From the NCBI RefSeq assembly GCF_009769385.1, contig NZ_VKAB01000008.1, positions 62,001 through 126,000 on the forward strand: 64,000 nt of DNA, in the 5' to 3' direction. Below are positions 9,046 through 17,795 of this stretch, one piece after another (within the stretch, counting starts at the first letter, position 1; every line of letters starts with the position of its first letter). A program made the position numbers and the translations under genes. This stretch comes from Saccharothrix deserti. Its GTDB lineage: Bacteria; Actinomycetota; Actinomycetes; Mycobacteriales; Pseudonocardiaceae. The notes beneath the pieces were generated by a model, which saw nothing but the letters and a program-made list of their open reading frames with translations, had not been told where the DNA came from and did no database searches.

Positions 9046-9630
9046 ATGAGGGCCGCCCACGTGATCACCGCCACGCTGTGCGCGTTGGTGTTGGCCGCCT
9101 GCACGCCCTTCCCGGAGAAGAAGGCCGACCGGGTGGACGAACCGCTGCCCGCCACGACGACCACCACGCTGTCGCTGCCGCCCCGGCCCCAGGCCATCCG
9201 GCTGGACGACCTGGACCCGTGCGCGGTGCTCTCCGCGGACCAGCGGATGTCGTTGAGCCTGGACAACCCGCCGAGCGCCTACGTGGACACCGCCTTCGGC
9301 AACGCGAAGGCGTGCACCATGCGCAGCAACATCAGCGGGAACGTGGTGCGGCTGGCCCTCGTCACAGTCGAGGGCGTCGGTGTGTGGCTCAGCGAGAACG
9401 CCCAGGTCGACGCCCAGCCGACCACGGTCGCCGGTTTCCCTGGTCTGACCGTGCGGACGCCGGGCATGGACAACGTGTGCAACGTGGAGGTGGACGTCGC
9501 GGACGGGCAGTTCCTGGACGTGATGTTCCGCGACGGCGGTAACGAGACGGCGGCTAAACAAGACACTCTGTGCCTAGGGGCGCAACGGGCGGCAGAAGCG
9601 GCGGTAGCCGGTTTGCTGCAACGGCGCTGA
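9046..9630 (+). CDS. DUF3558 lipoprotein
   Basis: 194 residues from ATG 9046. The signal peptide HVITATLCALVLAAC ends in a lipobox (LAAC), so the protein should be a lipid-anchored surface protein. A Thr/Pro-rich linker precedes the DUF3558 domain: LDPCAVLSADQRMSLSL, a central Cys (AKACTM), TVAGFPG and DNVCNVEVDVADGQFLDV. Two to three extracellular Cys may form disulfides. DUF3558 lipoproteins often lie beside WXG100/PPE genes in Pseudonocardiaceae, and the next three genes fit this, suggesting a role around type VII-like secretion. Function not established. Confidence 0.85.
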   Translation: MRAAHVITATLCALVLAACTPFPEKKADRVDEPLPATTTTTLSLPPRPQAIRLDDLDPCAVLSADQRMSLSLDNPPSAYVDTAFGNAKACTMRSNISGNVVRLALVTVEGVGVWLSENAQVDAQPTTVAGFPGLTVRTPGMDNVCNVEVDVADGQFLDVMFRDGGNETAAKQDTLCLGAQRAAEAAVAGLLQRR

Positions 9631-9732
9631 TCCACGCGGGGGATGTACGGCTCCATCTACTCCCCGCTGTCAGACCCTGTGGTTAGAGTGACCGAAGCGC
9701 GACAGGAACGAGGAAGGCGGGGAGGAAAGTCC

Positions 9733-10110
9733 ATGCCGTCGGAGGACCACGGTCAGGGCGCTGACACGGGCTCACCACCGCCCCTGTCGCACACCCTTAA
9801 CGTCGACCCCAGTGCCATCCCCAGCCTCCGCAGCGCGTTCGCAGGCGCGCTCACGAAGCTGGACAAGCAGATCGAGCTGGCCATCACCGAGGTCAGGGTC
9901 CGCCCGTGGGCGGGCGATCCGGTGAGCCAGGACGCGGCGGAGAAGTTCAACGAGCGGTCGCTGGAATCGGGCGACTCGGCGCTGATCGCGTTGGAGAACT
10001 ACCAGCGCCAGCTCAAGTCGGCGATGGACGCGCTCGCACTGGTCGAACAGCAGTACCAGTCCATCGAAGAAGACAACACCGGGTTGATGGAGCACCAGGG
10101 CGGCCGCTGA
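9733..10110 (+). CDS. WXG100/PE-like small helical protein
   Basis: 125 residues, starting at ATG 9733 behind a strong GGGGAGGAAAG site. After a disordered Gly/Ser/Pro-rich start, residues about 30-115 are amphipathic helix, with hydrophobic heptads and the turn VRPWAGDPVSQ near the middle, the place where ESX substrates carry W-x-G (here W-A-G). A second helix (ENYQRQLKSAMDALALVEQQY) ends in an acidic tail. It lies immediately before the PPE gene, as heterodimer partners usually do. By inference it is the PE/WXG100-type partner of the next protein. Confidence 0.72.
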   Translation: MPSEDHGQGADTGSPPPLSHTLNVDPSAIPSLRSAFAGALTKLDKQIELAITEVRVRPWAGDPVSQDAAEKFNERSLESGDSALIALENYQRQLKSAMDALALVEQQYQSIEEDNTGLMEHQGGR

Positions 10111-10137
10111 GCACCCGGCGCAGGCAAGGGGAATGTC

Positions 10138-11421
10138 ATGCCCGATGGACACCGCTGGAGCGGGTACAGCCACGAAGAGCTGTACGAGCAGATCAACTCC
10201 GGGCCTGGCCCGAAGGCCTCGCACGCCTCGATGGAGCGGTGGCAGGGCGTCTCGGCCGCGTTGACCGAGATCAACGCCGAGCTGCACAGCGGCGTCCTGC
10301 GCTCCGGTGCCGTGTGGGAGGGCACCGCGGCGGAGAAGGCCCGCGTCGGCATCAACCCACTCGCCTCGTGGGCGGACGACGCCCGCGCGGGCGCCGAGGT
10401 GATGCGCATCTCGGCCGAATTACAGGCCGACTACATCTCCAAGGCCCGCGCCGACATGCCACCGCCGGTGAAGGTGACGGCGGAGGAGCCGAACGTGCTC
10501 GTCAGCGCGCTCACGAACCTGGTGGGCGGGCAGACGGACTACGAGAAGCAGGAGAAGGCGCAGAACGCGGCCGAGCAGCGCGCGCGTGAGGTCATGACGA
10601 CGTACGCGTCGAGCACCGTGTCGAACACCAGCACGTTGGGGCAGTTCCACCAGCCGCCGCAGTTGGTGATCAACGCGGCCGAGGTGGCGCGCAACGAGTC
10701 GGCCGGCGTGTCCGGGCCCGGCTGGGGTTACGGCGGTCCGCGCGGTGGTCGTGGCGGCGGTGGTGGTCGTGGCGGGCGCGGTGGCCGTGGCGGTCGTGGT
10801 TCCATGTCGACCCAGCGTCCCGTGTCGACCCAGCGTCCCGTGTCGGCGCCGTCCGTCGGTGGTTCGACGGGCACGTCCACGGCGCCCGCCCAGGCCGGGT
10901 CGACCAGGGCTTCGACGGCCCCCGTGCCGACGGCGCCGGGTTCGACGTCGTTCGGGCCGGGTGGCGTGATCGGCGGTGGTGGTCAGCAGGACAAGGACCG
11001 GCGCAAGTCGCCTTCGGCGGACACGACGACGACCGAGCAGCTGTCCAGCGCCGGTCAGCCGGTGCTGCCGGGTGGTGGTGGCCCGGTGCCCAGCGGCACG
11101 ACGTCGATCAGCTCGGCGGAGTTCGGGGCGTTCGCGGCGGCCAACGCGCAGCACACGGCGGCGGCGGGTCCCGGCGGGTCGACGGGCGGGATGCTCGGCG
11201 CCGGCCAGGGCGGCGGCAACGACACCGTGCACAAGCGCAGCACGCCCGTTCCGGCGCAGCCCGCGTTCGACCCGTTCGGCGGATTGGGTGGTCCTCGTGG
11301 CGCGGAAGAGGAAGAAGATGCCACGCACGACGCCGCCGACTACCTTCGGGAAACGGACGACATCTACGGCGTTGGCGGGATCATCTCGCCTCCGGTGATA
11401 GGGGAGAGCACTACCCACTGA
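10138..11421 (+). CDS. PPE-domain protein with Gly/Arg- and Ser/Thr-rich tail
   Basis: 427 residues. Residues 1-180 are helical and match actinobacterial PPE-type ESX substrates (SHEELYEQINSGPGP, SGAVWEGTAAEKAR with W-x-G, then SWADDARAGAEVM). Residues about 198-222 are a run of Gly/Arg (GGRGGGGGRGGRGG type), followed by duplicated STQRPV units encoded by a tandem 21-bp repeat near 10,805-10,846, and then a long low-complexity Gly/Ser/Thr/Pro region. The acidic C-terminus EEEEDATHDAADYLRETDDIYG is more conserved in character. It probably exports as a complex with the preceding protein; EspG at the next locus is the expected chaperone. Confidence 0.8.
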   Translation: MPDGHRWSGYSHEELYEQINSGPGPKASHASMERWQGVSAALTEINAELHSGVLRSGAVWEGTAAEKARVGINPLASWADDARAGAEVMRISAELQADYISKARADMPPPVKVTAEEPNVLVSALTNLVGGQTDYEKQEKAQNAAEQRAREVMTTYASSTVSNTSTLGQFHQPPQLVINAAEVARNESAGVSGPGWGYGGPRGGRGGGGGRGGRGGRGGRGSMSTQRPVSTQRPVSAPSVGGSTGTSTAPAQAGSTRASTAPVPTAPGSTSFGPGGVIGGGGQQDKDRRKSPSADTTTTEQLSSAGQPVLPGGGGPVPSGTTSISSAEFGAFAAANAQHTAAAGPGGSTGGMLGAGQGGGNDTVHKRSTPVPAQPAFDPFGGLGGPRGAEEEEDATHDAADYLRETDDIYGVGGIISPPVIGESTTH

Positions 11422-12218
11422 TGACGACGTTCGGTTTGGACTTGGGCAGCAACGACCTGCGCGAACCGGTGACCATCTCGGCGCTGGAGTTCGACGTGCT
11501 GTGGGAGCACCTCCGGCTGGAGACCATGCCGCTGGTGCTCAAGGTGCCGTCACCCGGCAAGACGCACGCGGAACGTGCCGAGCTCGAACAGCGGGCGTGG
11601 GCGGACCTGGGCAGTCGGGGCCTGGGCCGCCCGGTGTCGCTGGACCCGATGCTGGAGGACCTGCTCCACCTGCTGAACCGCCCGCAGCACGAGGTGGACG
11701 GCCGCCTCTGGCTGGGCCGCAGTGTGCGCGTCCTGGCGGCGGCCAAGGGCCAGTCCGGCGTCCTCGCCGTGCTGGACAACAACCAGCTGACCCTGCGCGC
11801 GGCGTCGAGCGAAGGCCTCCCCCGTGAAGCCCTCTCGGTCCTGCCCCCGCTCCCACCGGGCCCAGGCCACTCCGTCACGCTGCCCAGCGCCGACCTGGAC
11901 GCCGCCGCGGCCAAGGCCAACACCCCGGAGGACCTGGAAACCGCCCTCCGTTCCCGGGGTGTCCGCCAGGAAGACGCCCGTGCGTTGGCCGACATGTTCC
12001 GCGACGCGGGCAACCGGGGCCAGTTCGGCACCGCGACTCGCGACAAGTGGGGCAAACGCGTCCGCCAGGACCGCGTGGTGTCGTTCTTCGACAACCCGCA
12101 CGGCCGCTACATCCAACTCCGCCGAGCCACCCCGGGCCAACAACCCTGGAGCACCGTCTCCCCCGTAGACGCCCGCCGCCTGATCCAACACCTGGAAGAA
12201 CTAGCCACCACCCCGTGA
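11421..12218 (+). CDS. ESX secretion-associated protein EspG family
   Basis: 265-residue cytosolic chaperone-like protein. EspG proteins bind PE-PPE pairs and deliver them to type VII secretion. Visible family pattern: ISALEFDVLWEHLRLETMPLVL near the N-terminus, repeated two-fold alpha/beta architecture, and the C-terminal RVVSFFDNPHGRYIQLRR strand pair. Start ATG overlaps the PPE stop by one base, so the two are co-translated. No EccB/EccC core gene is present in the window, so the cognate secretion apparatus must lie elsewhere. Confidence 0.83.
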   Translation: MTTFGLDLGSNDLREPVTISALEFDVLWEHLRLETMPLVLKVPSPGKTHAERAELEQRAWADLGSRGLGRPVSLDPMLEDLLHLLNRPQHEVDGRLWLGRSVRVLAAAKGQSGVLAVLDNNQLTLRAASSEGLPREALSVLPPLPPGPGHSVTLPSADLDAAAAKANTPEDLETALRSRGVRQEDARALADMFRDAGNRGQFGTATRDKWGKRVRQDRVVSFFDNPHGRYIQLRRATPGQQPWSTVSPVDARRLIQHLEELATTP

Positions 12219-12320
12219 GTCCAACGTTCAGAACCGGTGTGTCCTACGTTCAGAGCGCGTGTGTCCTACGTTCAGGATCGGTGTGTCCTACGTTCAGGAC
12301 GCCTGAATTCAACGCTCACG
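12217..12320. repeat. Dispersed GTCCTACGTTC repeat cluster, copy 2
   Basis: Directly after the espG stop: one TCCAACGTTCAG variant, then three tandem units of GTGTGTCCTACGTTCAGR (12,238-12,299), closed by GAATTCAACGCTCA. Spacing between the units is 22-24 bp. Same family as the clusters at 4.6, 13.3 and 53.8 kb, but here units run in one direction and there is no perfect palindrome. Confidence 0.82.
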
Positions 12321-12385
12321 TCGCCGCGGCCTCCACGATCGGGTGAATCTGGTACGGAATCGGCGTCTCGGCGCTCGGTTTCTAC

Positions 12386-13303
12386 ATGATCGAACTGCCT
12401 CCTGGCCTTCACGGTGCTTACCCGCGCACGCGTCTGCACGACCACCTGGGCCCGCAAGCGCTGAGCCGCGCCATCCGCGACGGCCGCCTGGTCAACTACT
12501 GCCGCACGGTCGTCATCCAGCGGGAACGGATGACCAGCCTGCACACCCGAGCCGCCGCCGCGCTGCTGATGGCCGGGCCGGACGCGGTGCTGACCAACCA
12601 CACGGCGGTCTGGCTGCACGGCTGCACGGCCGCCGAGACCCACCGGGTGCACATCCTCCTGGGCCACGACCGCAGGCTCCGACCACGCCCGGACGTCGCC
12701 GTCCACTACCACCAGTACGACCCGGCGGACGTAGTCGAGATCGACGGTCTGCGCAGCATGGTGCTCGACTACGCGCTGGCCGATCTCCTCTGCCGAGGCC
12801 GGTACCGCTCCACCGCCCTGGCCTGCGCGGATCAAGCGCTTGGCGCCCTTCCACCTCAGCAGCGAGCCGAGTTCAAGGCCGACCTCGCCGTGCGCATCGC
12901 CACTCGCCGTGACTTCCGCGGCCGACGGCAAGGCGTGTTCCTCCTGGACCTCGCCACGGGCCTGCCCGAGTCCCCTGCGGAGAGCACGCTCCTGCTGATC
13001 ATCGCCGAGGCGGGCTTCCCGCTACCCGAACCGCAGTACTCCGTCCGCGACCTGGACGACCGCGAGATCTGGCGGCTGGACTTCGCCTGGCCGGACGCAC
13101 GCGTGGCGCTGGAGTACGACGGATACGCGGCGCACCTCGACAAAGTCGAGGCCGACCAAGCCCGCGACGAGGACCTGCGACGGCGTGGCTGGAAGGTGCT
13201 CCGGGCCGACGTCTCGGACCTACGCAACCCCGCCCGGCTGTTCCACCAGCTGAGTGTCGCACTCGGGGGTCCTGCACGTAGGACACACGCGTTCTGGGTG
13301 TAG
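12386..13303 (+). CDS. AbiEi-like N-terminus with DUF559-type endonuclease domain
   Basis: 305 residues. The N-terminal 190 residues resemble AbiEi-type antitoxin or regulator proteins of actinobacteria (winged-helix-like start, then DAVLTNHTAVWLHGC and VHILLGHDRRLRPRPDVAVHYH). Residues about 195-295 form a Vsr/DUF559 PD-(D/E)xK-like fold: PESPAESTLL, then WRLDFAWPDARVALEYDGYAAH with the Asp and Glu expected for metal binding, then DLRRRGWKVLRADVSDL. No AbiEii toxin is next door. The last residues (about RTHAFWV) are encoded by a dispersed repeat unit, so the natural C-terminus was probably different. Role unknown; stand-alone proteins of this kind are common and rarely tested. Confidence 0.75.
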   Translation: MIELPPGLHGAYPRTRLHDHLGPQALSRAIRDGRLVNYCRTVVIQRERMTSLHTRAAAALLMAGPDAVLTNHTAVWLHGCTAAETHRVHILLGHDRRLRPRPDVAVHYHQYDPADVVEIDGLRSMVLDYALADLLCRGRYRSTALACADQALGALPPQQRAEFKADLAVRIATRRDFRGRRQGVFLLDLATGLPESPAESTLLLIIAEAGFPLPEPQYSVRDLDDREIWRLDFAWPDARVALEYDGYAAHLDKVEADQARDEDLRRRGWKVLRADVSDLRNPARLFHQLSVALGGPARRTHAFWV

Positions 13304-13332
13304 GACACACGCGGTCTGAATGTAGGACTCGC
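13270..13332. repeat. Dispersed GTCCTACGTTC repeat cluster, copy 3
   Basis: Three inverted-orientation units, CACGTAGGACACACGCG, GGTGTAGGACACACGCG and AATGTAGGACTCGCGCG, at about 22-bp spacing. The first runs inside the 3' end of the endonuclease-like gene and supplies its last codons and stop. The rest fill the gap before the convergent cyclotransferase gene. Confidence 0.75.
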
Positions 13333-13338
13333 GCGGGG

Positions 13339-13788
13339 TTAGGGGCCTATGCCTTGGCAGGGGCGGGTGCGTAGGTCGGCTACGTAGTCGTCCGGGGCGC
13401 CTGCGGCTTCGGCGGCGTCGGCTACTACGCCGATGTAGCGGGCCGAGGGGAGGCCGCCTTCGTAGGCGTCCAGGACGTACAGCCAGGCTGTTACGGAGCC
13501 TTCCAGGGTCTGGACGCGCAGGCGGATCTTCTTGTACAGGCCGAGGGCGCCCTCCCACCTGTCCAGGCGGGACTCGTCACGCGGGCTCACGTCGTAGAGC
13601 ACGCAGAACACCTGCGAGTCGGGGTCCTCGACGATGGTGGCGAGCGCGCCCTCCCAGCCCAGGTCCTCGCCACCGAACGTCAGACGCCATCCGGCGAGCC
13701 ACCCGGTTCCCGCCATCGGGGAGTAGGGGGCTCGCTCCATCATCTGGTTCGGGTCCATGTTGGACCCGTACGCGGCATAGAGCGGCAC
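13339..13788 (-). CDS. Gamma-glutamylcyclotransferase-like protein
   Basis: 149 residues of the GGCT/AIG2 fold. The N-terminus MPLYAAYGSNMDPNQM carries the substrate-loop Y-G-S-N motif; the segment SRLDRWEGALGLYKKI includes the conserved acidic position that acts as general base in family members, followed by WLYVLDAYEGGLPSARYI. The family cyclises gamma-glutamyl dipeptides to 5-oxoproline, or acts on related gamma-glutamylamines. It is divergent from lpdA, and a gene at the same place (Rv3304) neighbours lpdA in M. tuberculosis, so the pairing is conserved. Confidence 0.86.
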   Translation of the reverse strand: MPLYAAYGSNMDPNQMMERAPYSPMAGTGWLAGWRLTFGGEDLGWEGALATIVEDPDSQVFCVLYDVSPRDESRLDRWEGALGLYKKIRLRVQTLEGSVTAWLYVLDAYEGGLPSARYIGVVADAAEAAGAPDDYVADLRTRPCQGIGP

Positions 13789-13915
13789 GACGACAGCCTA
13801 GCGACCCCGCGATCACCGCGAGGTACCAGAAGACCGGACGACACACTCCGACACCCGACCGCGTACGGTTGTGCGCGGCTGTCAACAGCGCCGACAACCA
13901 CGAGGAGGACGTGTC

Positions 13916-15319
13916 GTGACCCGCATCGTCATCATGGGCGGTGGCCCCGCAGGTTACGAGGCGGCACTGGTCGCGGCCCAGCACGGGGCCGACGTGACCG
14001 TCGTGGAACACGAGGGCGTCGGTGGCGCCTGCGTGCTCTACGACTGCGTGCCGTCGAAGACGTTCATCGCCTCCGCGGGCGGCCGCAGCGCCTTCCGCAA
14101 CGCCGGTGAGCTGGGCATTCGCACCAACAACGCGGAAGCGGCCGTCGAGCTGCCGGTCGTCCACGGACGGGTGAAGGGCCTTGCGCTCGCGCAGTCCGCC
14201 GACGTCCGGGCCCGCCTGCAGCGCGAGGGCGTCCGCATCATCAACGGCGTCGCGAAGTTCTGCGACAACGCCCGCGGCCTCGCCCAGCACGAGGTCGTCG
14301 CGATCGCGAACGACGGCACGAAGGAAGTCCTGCCGGCCGATGTGGTGCTCATCGCAACGGGTGCGACCCCGCGCGTGTTGCCCGGCGCCGAGCCGGACGG
14401 CAAGCGGGTCCTGACGTGGCGGCAGATCTACGACCTCCCCGAGTTGCCGGAGCACCTGGCCGTCATCGGATCGGGTGTCACCGGTGTGGAATTCGCCTCC
14501 GCGTACACCGAACTCGGCGTGAAGGTGACCATGGTCTCCAGCCGCGACCGGGTGCTCCCGCACGAGGACGCCGACGCGGCCGTGGTGCTGGAGGACGTGT
14601 TCACCGAACGCGGCACGGCGGTCGTCAAGCACGCCCGCGCGGAACGGGTGGAGAACGTCGGCGACGGCGTCCTGATTCACCTGGAAGACGGTCGCACGAT
14701 CGAAGCAAGCCACGCCCTGATGACGGTCGGCTCGGTCCCGAACACCGCCGACATCGGCCTGGACAAGATCGGCATCGAGCTGGGCCGCGGCGGGTACATC
14801 CCGGTCGACCGGGTGTCGCGCACGAACATCTCGGGCGTCTACGCGGCGGGCGACTGCACGGGCGTGCTGCTGCTCGCGTCGGTGGCCGCCATGCAGGGCC
14901 GCATCGCCATGTGGCACGCGCTGGGCGAGGGCGTCAGCCCGATCAAGCTCAAGACGGTCGCGGCGAACGTGTTCACCAACCCGGAGATCGCGAGCGTCGG
15001 CATCAGCCAGCAGGCGATCGACTCGGGCGAGGTGCCCGCGCGCACGATCATGCTGCCGCTGGCCACGAACCCCCGTGCGAAGATGGAGGGCCTGCGCCGC
15101 GGTTTCGTGAAGCTGTTCTGCCGCCCGGCGACCGGTGTGGTGATCGGCGGCGTCGTGGTCGCGCCGAACGCCAGCGAGCTGATCCTGTCGATCGCGCTGG
15201 CCGTGCAGAACCAGCTCACGGTCGAGGACCTGGCCACCACGTTCTCCGTCTACCCGTCGCTGACCGGCTCGATCACCGAGGCCGGCCGCCAGCTCATGCG
15301 CCACGACGACCTGGACTGA
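13916..15319 (+). CDS. lpdA: NAD(P)H-quinone dehydrogenase, LpdA type
   Basis: 467-residue flavoprotein disulfide reductase homologue (M. tuberculosis Rv3303c LpdA). FAD-binding GGGPAGYEAALVAAQHGADV at the start, redox-like CVLYDC (C-x4-C) near 41-46 followed by VPSK, NAD(P) motif IGSGVTGVEFASAYTELG near 184-201, and YAAGDCTG for the FAD ribityl. The C-terminus reads VYPSLTGSITEAGRQ, lacking the His-x4-Glu dyad of true lipoamide dehydrogenases, so quinone reduction is the likelier activity. The GTG start is preceded by GAGGAGG; the window's glpD is the usual neighbour in mycobacteria, linking it to respiratory electron flow. Confidence 0.92.
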   Translation: MTRIVIMGGGPAGYEAALVAAQHGADVTVVEHEGVGGACVLYDCVPSKTFIASAGGRSAFRNAGELGIRTNNAEAAVELPVVHGRVKGLALAQSADVRARLQREGVRIINGVAKFCDNARGLAQHEVVAIANDGTKEVLPADVVLIATGATPRVLPGAEPDGKRVLTWRQIYDLPELPEHLAVIGSGVTGVEFASAYTELGVKVTMVSSRDRVLPHEDADAAVVLEDVFTERGTAVVKHARAERVENVGDGVLIHLEDGRTIEASHALMTVGSVPNTADIGLDKIGIELGRGGYIPVDRVSRTNISGVYAAGDCTGVLLLASVAAMQGRIAMWHALGEGVSPIKLKTVAANVFTNPEIASVGISQQAIDSGEVPARTIMLPLATNPRAKMEGLRRGFVKLFCRPATGVVIGGVVVAPNASELILSIALAVQNQLTVEDLATTFSVYPSLTGSITEAGRQLMRHDDLD

Positions 15320-15402
15320 CCAGCTCCCTGTTGGCCCGATCAGGTGATGGTGAGACCTCCATTACCGCCTCGCTGACCTGGGAAATGCCTGCCGCCCGCC
15401 GC

Positions 15403-16548
15403 TCAACTGCGCAGCTGCGCGTTGAGCCGTGCGGCCTGGCGCGTGAGGTGGTCGCGTTCGGGGAGGCTGGGCGCCGATCGGGCGGCTTCGGCGTAGAGCC
15501 GTGCCGCGGTCACCGGGTCACCGTCACGCTCGTGCAGGTACGCCGCGACGGCGGCGTGGCGGGGCAGGGCGGGGTCGAGCCCCGCCAGGGCGGCCAGGCC
15601 GGCCCGCGGGCCGTCGGCCTCGCCGACCGCGACGGCCCGGTTGAGGCGGGCCACCGGGTTGTCGGTGAGGCGCACCAGTTCGTCGTACCACTCGACGATC
15701 TGCACCCAGTCGGTCTCCTCGGCCGTCCGGGCGTCGGCGTGGAGCGCGGCGATGGCGGCCTGGGCCTGGAACTCGCCCAGGCGGTCGCGGGTGAGGGCTG
15801 CCTGGAGCACGTCGACGCCCTCGGCGATCAGGCGGGTGTTCCACCGGCCGCGGTCCTGCTCGGCGAGGGGCACGAGCCTGCCGTCGGGGCCGGTCCGTGC
15901 CGGGCGCCGTGCGTGGTGGAGCAGCATGAGCGCGAGCAGGCCCGCGACCTCCTCGTGGTTGGTCTTGGCCGCCAGTTGGCGAGTGAGCCGGATCGCCTCG
16001 GCGGCGAGGTCGACGTCGCCGGAGTAGCCCTCGTTGAAGACCAGGTAGAGCACGCGCAGCACGGTGGCGACGTCACCGGGCTGGTTGAACCGGACGCCCG
16101 AGACGGTCCGCTTGGCCCTGCTGATCCGCTGGGCCATGGTCGCCTCCGGCACGAGGTATGCCTGCGCGATCTGCCGCGTGGTCAGGCCGCCGACCGCGCG
16201 CAGCGTGAGCGCGACGGCCGAGGCCGGTGTCAGGGACGGGTGCGCGCACAGGAAGTACATCTGGAGCGTGTCGTCCACCGCCACGCCCGGCTCGGGCACC
16301 GGCTCGTCATCGACGCGTACCTCGCGGTGCCGCCGGGAGGTATCGGCGCGGGCGGCGTCGAGGAACTTCCGCCAGGCCGCGGTGACCAGCCAGCCCTTGG
16401 GGTCCCGCGGCGGGTCGTCCGGCCACACGCGCACGGCCTCGACCAGGGCGTCCTGCACGGCATCCTCGGCCGCCGCGAAGTCGGCTCCGCGGCGGACGAG
16501 GATCCCGATCACGGTGGGGGTGAGGGTACGAAGCAGAGCCTCATCCAC
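15403..16548 (-). CDS. ECF RNA polymerase sigma factor with C-terminal extension (ECF42-like)
   Basis: 381 residues. Sigma region 2 spans about residues 1-75 (GADFAAAEDAVQDALVEAVRVWP, PKGWLVTAAWRKFLD). Region 4 lies near 105-150 (LTLRAVGGLTTRQIAQAYLVPEATMAQRISRAKR). A helical TPR-like extension of about 220 residues follows (DUF6596 type, FNEGYSG, LLALMLLHHARRPAR, NPVARLNRAVAVGEADGP). This architecture belongs to ECF42 sigmas, which pair with YCII/DGPF proteins rather than an anti-sigma factor, and the upstream gene is exactly such a protein. The two are separated by 6 bp on the same strand. No target promoter was identified. Confidence 0.9.
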   Translation of the reverse strand: MDEALLRTLTPTVIGILVRRGADFAAAEDAVQDALVEAVRVWPDDPPRDPKGWLVTAAWRKFLDAARADTSRRHREVRVDDEPVPEPGVAVDDTLQMYFLCAHPSLTPASAVALTLRAVGGLTTRQIAQAYLVPEATMAQRISRAKRTVSGVRFNQPGDVATVLRVLYLVFNEGYSGDVDLAAEAIRLTRQLAAKTNHEEVAGLLALMLLHHARRPARTGPDGRLVPLAEQDRGRWNTRLIAEGVDVLQAALTRDRLGEFQAQAAIAALHADARTAEETDWVQIVEWYDELVRLTDNPVARLNRAVAVGEADGPRAGLAALAGLDPALPRHAAVAAYLHERDGDPVTAARLYAEAARSAPSLPERDHLTRQAARLNAQLRS

Positions 16549-16554
16549 CGTGCG

Positions 16555-16962
16555 TCACTCCGTGATGGTCGGGGGCACGCCGTAGAACGGGCGCACCTCC
16601 AACCACTCGTGGATCGGCTTCCCACCCGCACCCGGCGCCGCGGACAGCTCGCCGGCCAGCTCGATCGCCCGCTCGTAGGTCTCGACGTCGATCACCATCC
16701 AGCCGGCGATCAGGTCCTTGGTCTCGGCGAACGGACCGTCGGTGACCGGCGGCCGTCCCTCGCCGTCGTAGCGGACGAACGTGCCCTCCGGGGCGAGCGC
16801 CTGCCCGTCGACGAACTCGCCGGTGCCCTCGAGCCGAGCGGCGAAGTCCCGCATGTACTGCACGTGGGCCGTAACCTCCTCCGGCGTCCACTGGTCCATC
16901 GGCACGTCGTTGACCGCTGCCGGCGCGCCGCGGTAGTGCTTGAGCAGCAGGTACTTGGCCAT
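16555..16962 (-). CDS. YCII/DGPF-domain protein, partner of the ECF sigma factor
   Basis: 135 residues. The hallmark DGPF occurs in PPVTDGPFAETKDLIAGWMVID. The N-terminus MAKYLLLKHYRG and His/Asp positions are typical of YCII-related ferredoxin-like folds. Two adjacent ATGs exist; the second (16,962) has the better spacing to AAGGAG. Directly upstream of and co-directional with the ECF42-like sigma gene. YCII proteins are thought to influence the associated sigma factor, but the mechanism is not fixed. Confidence 0.88.
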   Translation of the reverse strand: MAKYLLLKHYRGAPAAVNDVPMDQWTPEEVTAHVQYMRDFAARLEGTGEFVDGQALAPEGTFVRYDGEGRPPVTDGPFAETKDLIAGWMVIDVETYERAIELAGELSAAPGAGGKPIHEWLEVRPFYGVPPTITE

Positions 16963-17186
16963 CATGTTCTCCTTGGTGCGGTACGGCCCATTGTGGCCGT
17001 GTTCACTGCGGGGACGGAGCCGCGCTCGGGTTCTCGACATCCCACCGCGAGATTTTCCGGCGGACTTCAAAGACTCCGCGCACTCCGCGACGCCGCTCCC
17101 CTGCCGGACCAGGTCCCAACTGGTCCGATCAGGTGGTCGTGACAGGTTCACGAACACCTGGGCACAGCCGGGCGGATGCTGGCCGC

Positions 17187-17795
17187 ATGCCGTACCCACG
17201 CGTGTGCGCCGTCGTGCTGGCGCTCGTGTTGACCGGCTGCTCAGCGCCCGCAGCCGGGCCACCACCGGCCGACACGCCTGAGTCGACCACCACGACGGCG
17301 ACGGCGACCACCGCGGACGTCCAACCGGTGTCGCGGGTCGAGCCGACCGAGGTGCGGATTCCGCGGATCGACGCGAAGTCGTCGCTCGTCCCGCTGGGCC
17401 TCAACCCCGACGAGACCATCCAGGTGCCGCCGGTCGAGCAGCCCATGCAGGCCGGCTGGTACGTCCACGCGCGGGCGCCCGGCGAGCCCGGACCCGCGAT
17501 CATCCTCGGCCACGTCGACGGCAACTCGCAGCCCGGCGTCTTCTACCGGCTGCGCGAGGTCGTGCCGGGTGACGAGGTCGAGGTGTCCAGAACCGACGGC
17601 TCGGTGGTCGAGTTCGCCGTCGAGAAGGTCGACCAGGTGCCCAAGGACCGCTTCCCCACGGACGCCGTCTACGGGGACACACCGGATTCCGTGCTGCGCC
17701 TGATCACGTGCGGGGGCGTGTTCGACAGGTCCGCGCGGAGCTACGAGGACAACGTGATCGTGTACGCGAAGATGATCAAGAGGGATCACCCATGA
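17187..17795 (+). CDS. Class F sortase, lipoprotein-type
   Basis: 202 residues from ATG 17,187. The N-terminus has a signal peptide with lipobox LVLTGC, then a Thr-rich linker and the sortase beta-barrel from about residue 52. Catalytic elements: His in ILGHVDG, Cys in LRLITCGG, and Arg in DRSARSYEDN. Class F enzymes in actinobacteria join or trim surface proteins outside the membrane. Lipid anchoring instead of a transmembrane helix is seen in this subgroup. The stop overlaps the next gene (ATGA), which encodes a secreted protein with a Pro-Glu-Thr-Gly tail and is the natural candidate substrate. Confidence 0.86.
   Translation: MPYPRVCAVVLALVLTGCSAPAAGPPPADTPESTTTTATATTADVQPVSRVEPTEVRIPRIDAKSSLVPLGLNPDETIQVPPVEQPMQAGWYVHARAPGEPGPAIILGHVDGNSQPGVFYRLREVVPGDEVEVSRTDGSVVEFAVEKVDQVPKDRFPTDAVYGDTPDSVLRLITCGGVFDRSARSYEDNVIVYAKMIKRDHP

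Noticed and set aside
10745..10969. Separate Val/Arg-rich gene in the PPE tail
   Set aside because: It is the out-of-frame reading of the Gly/Arg-rich repeats of the PPE gene.
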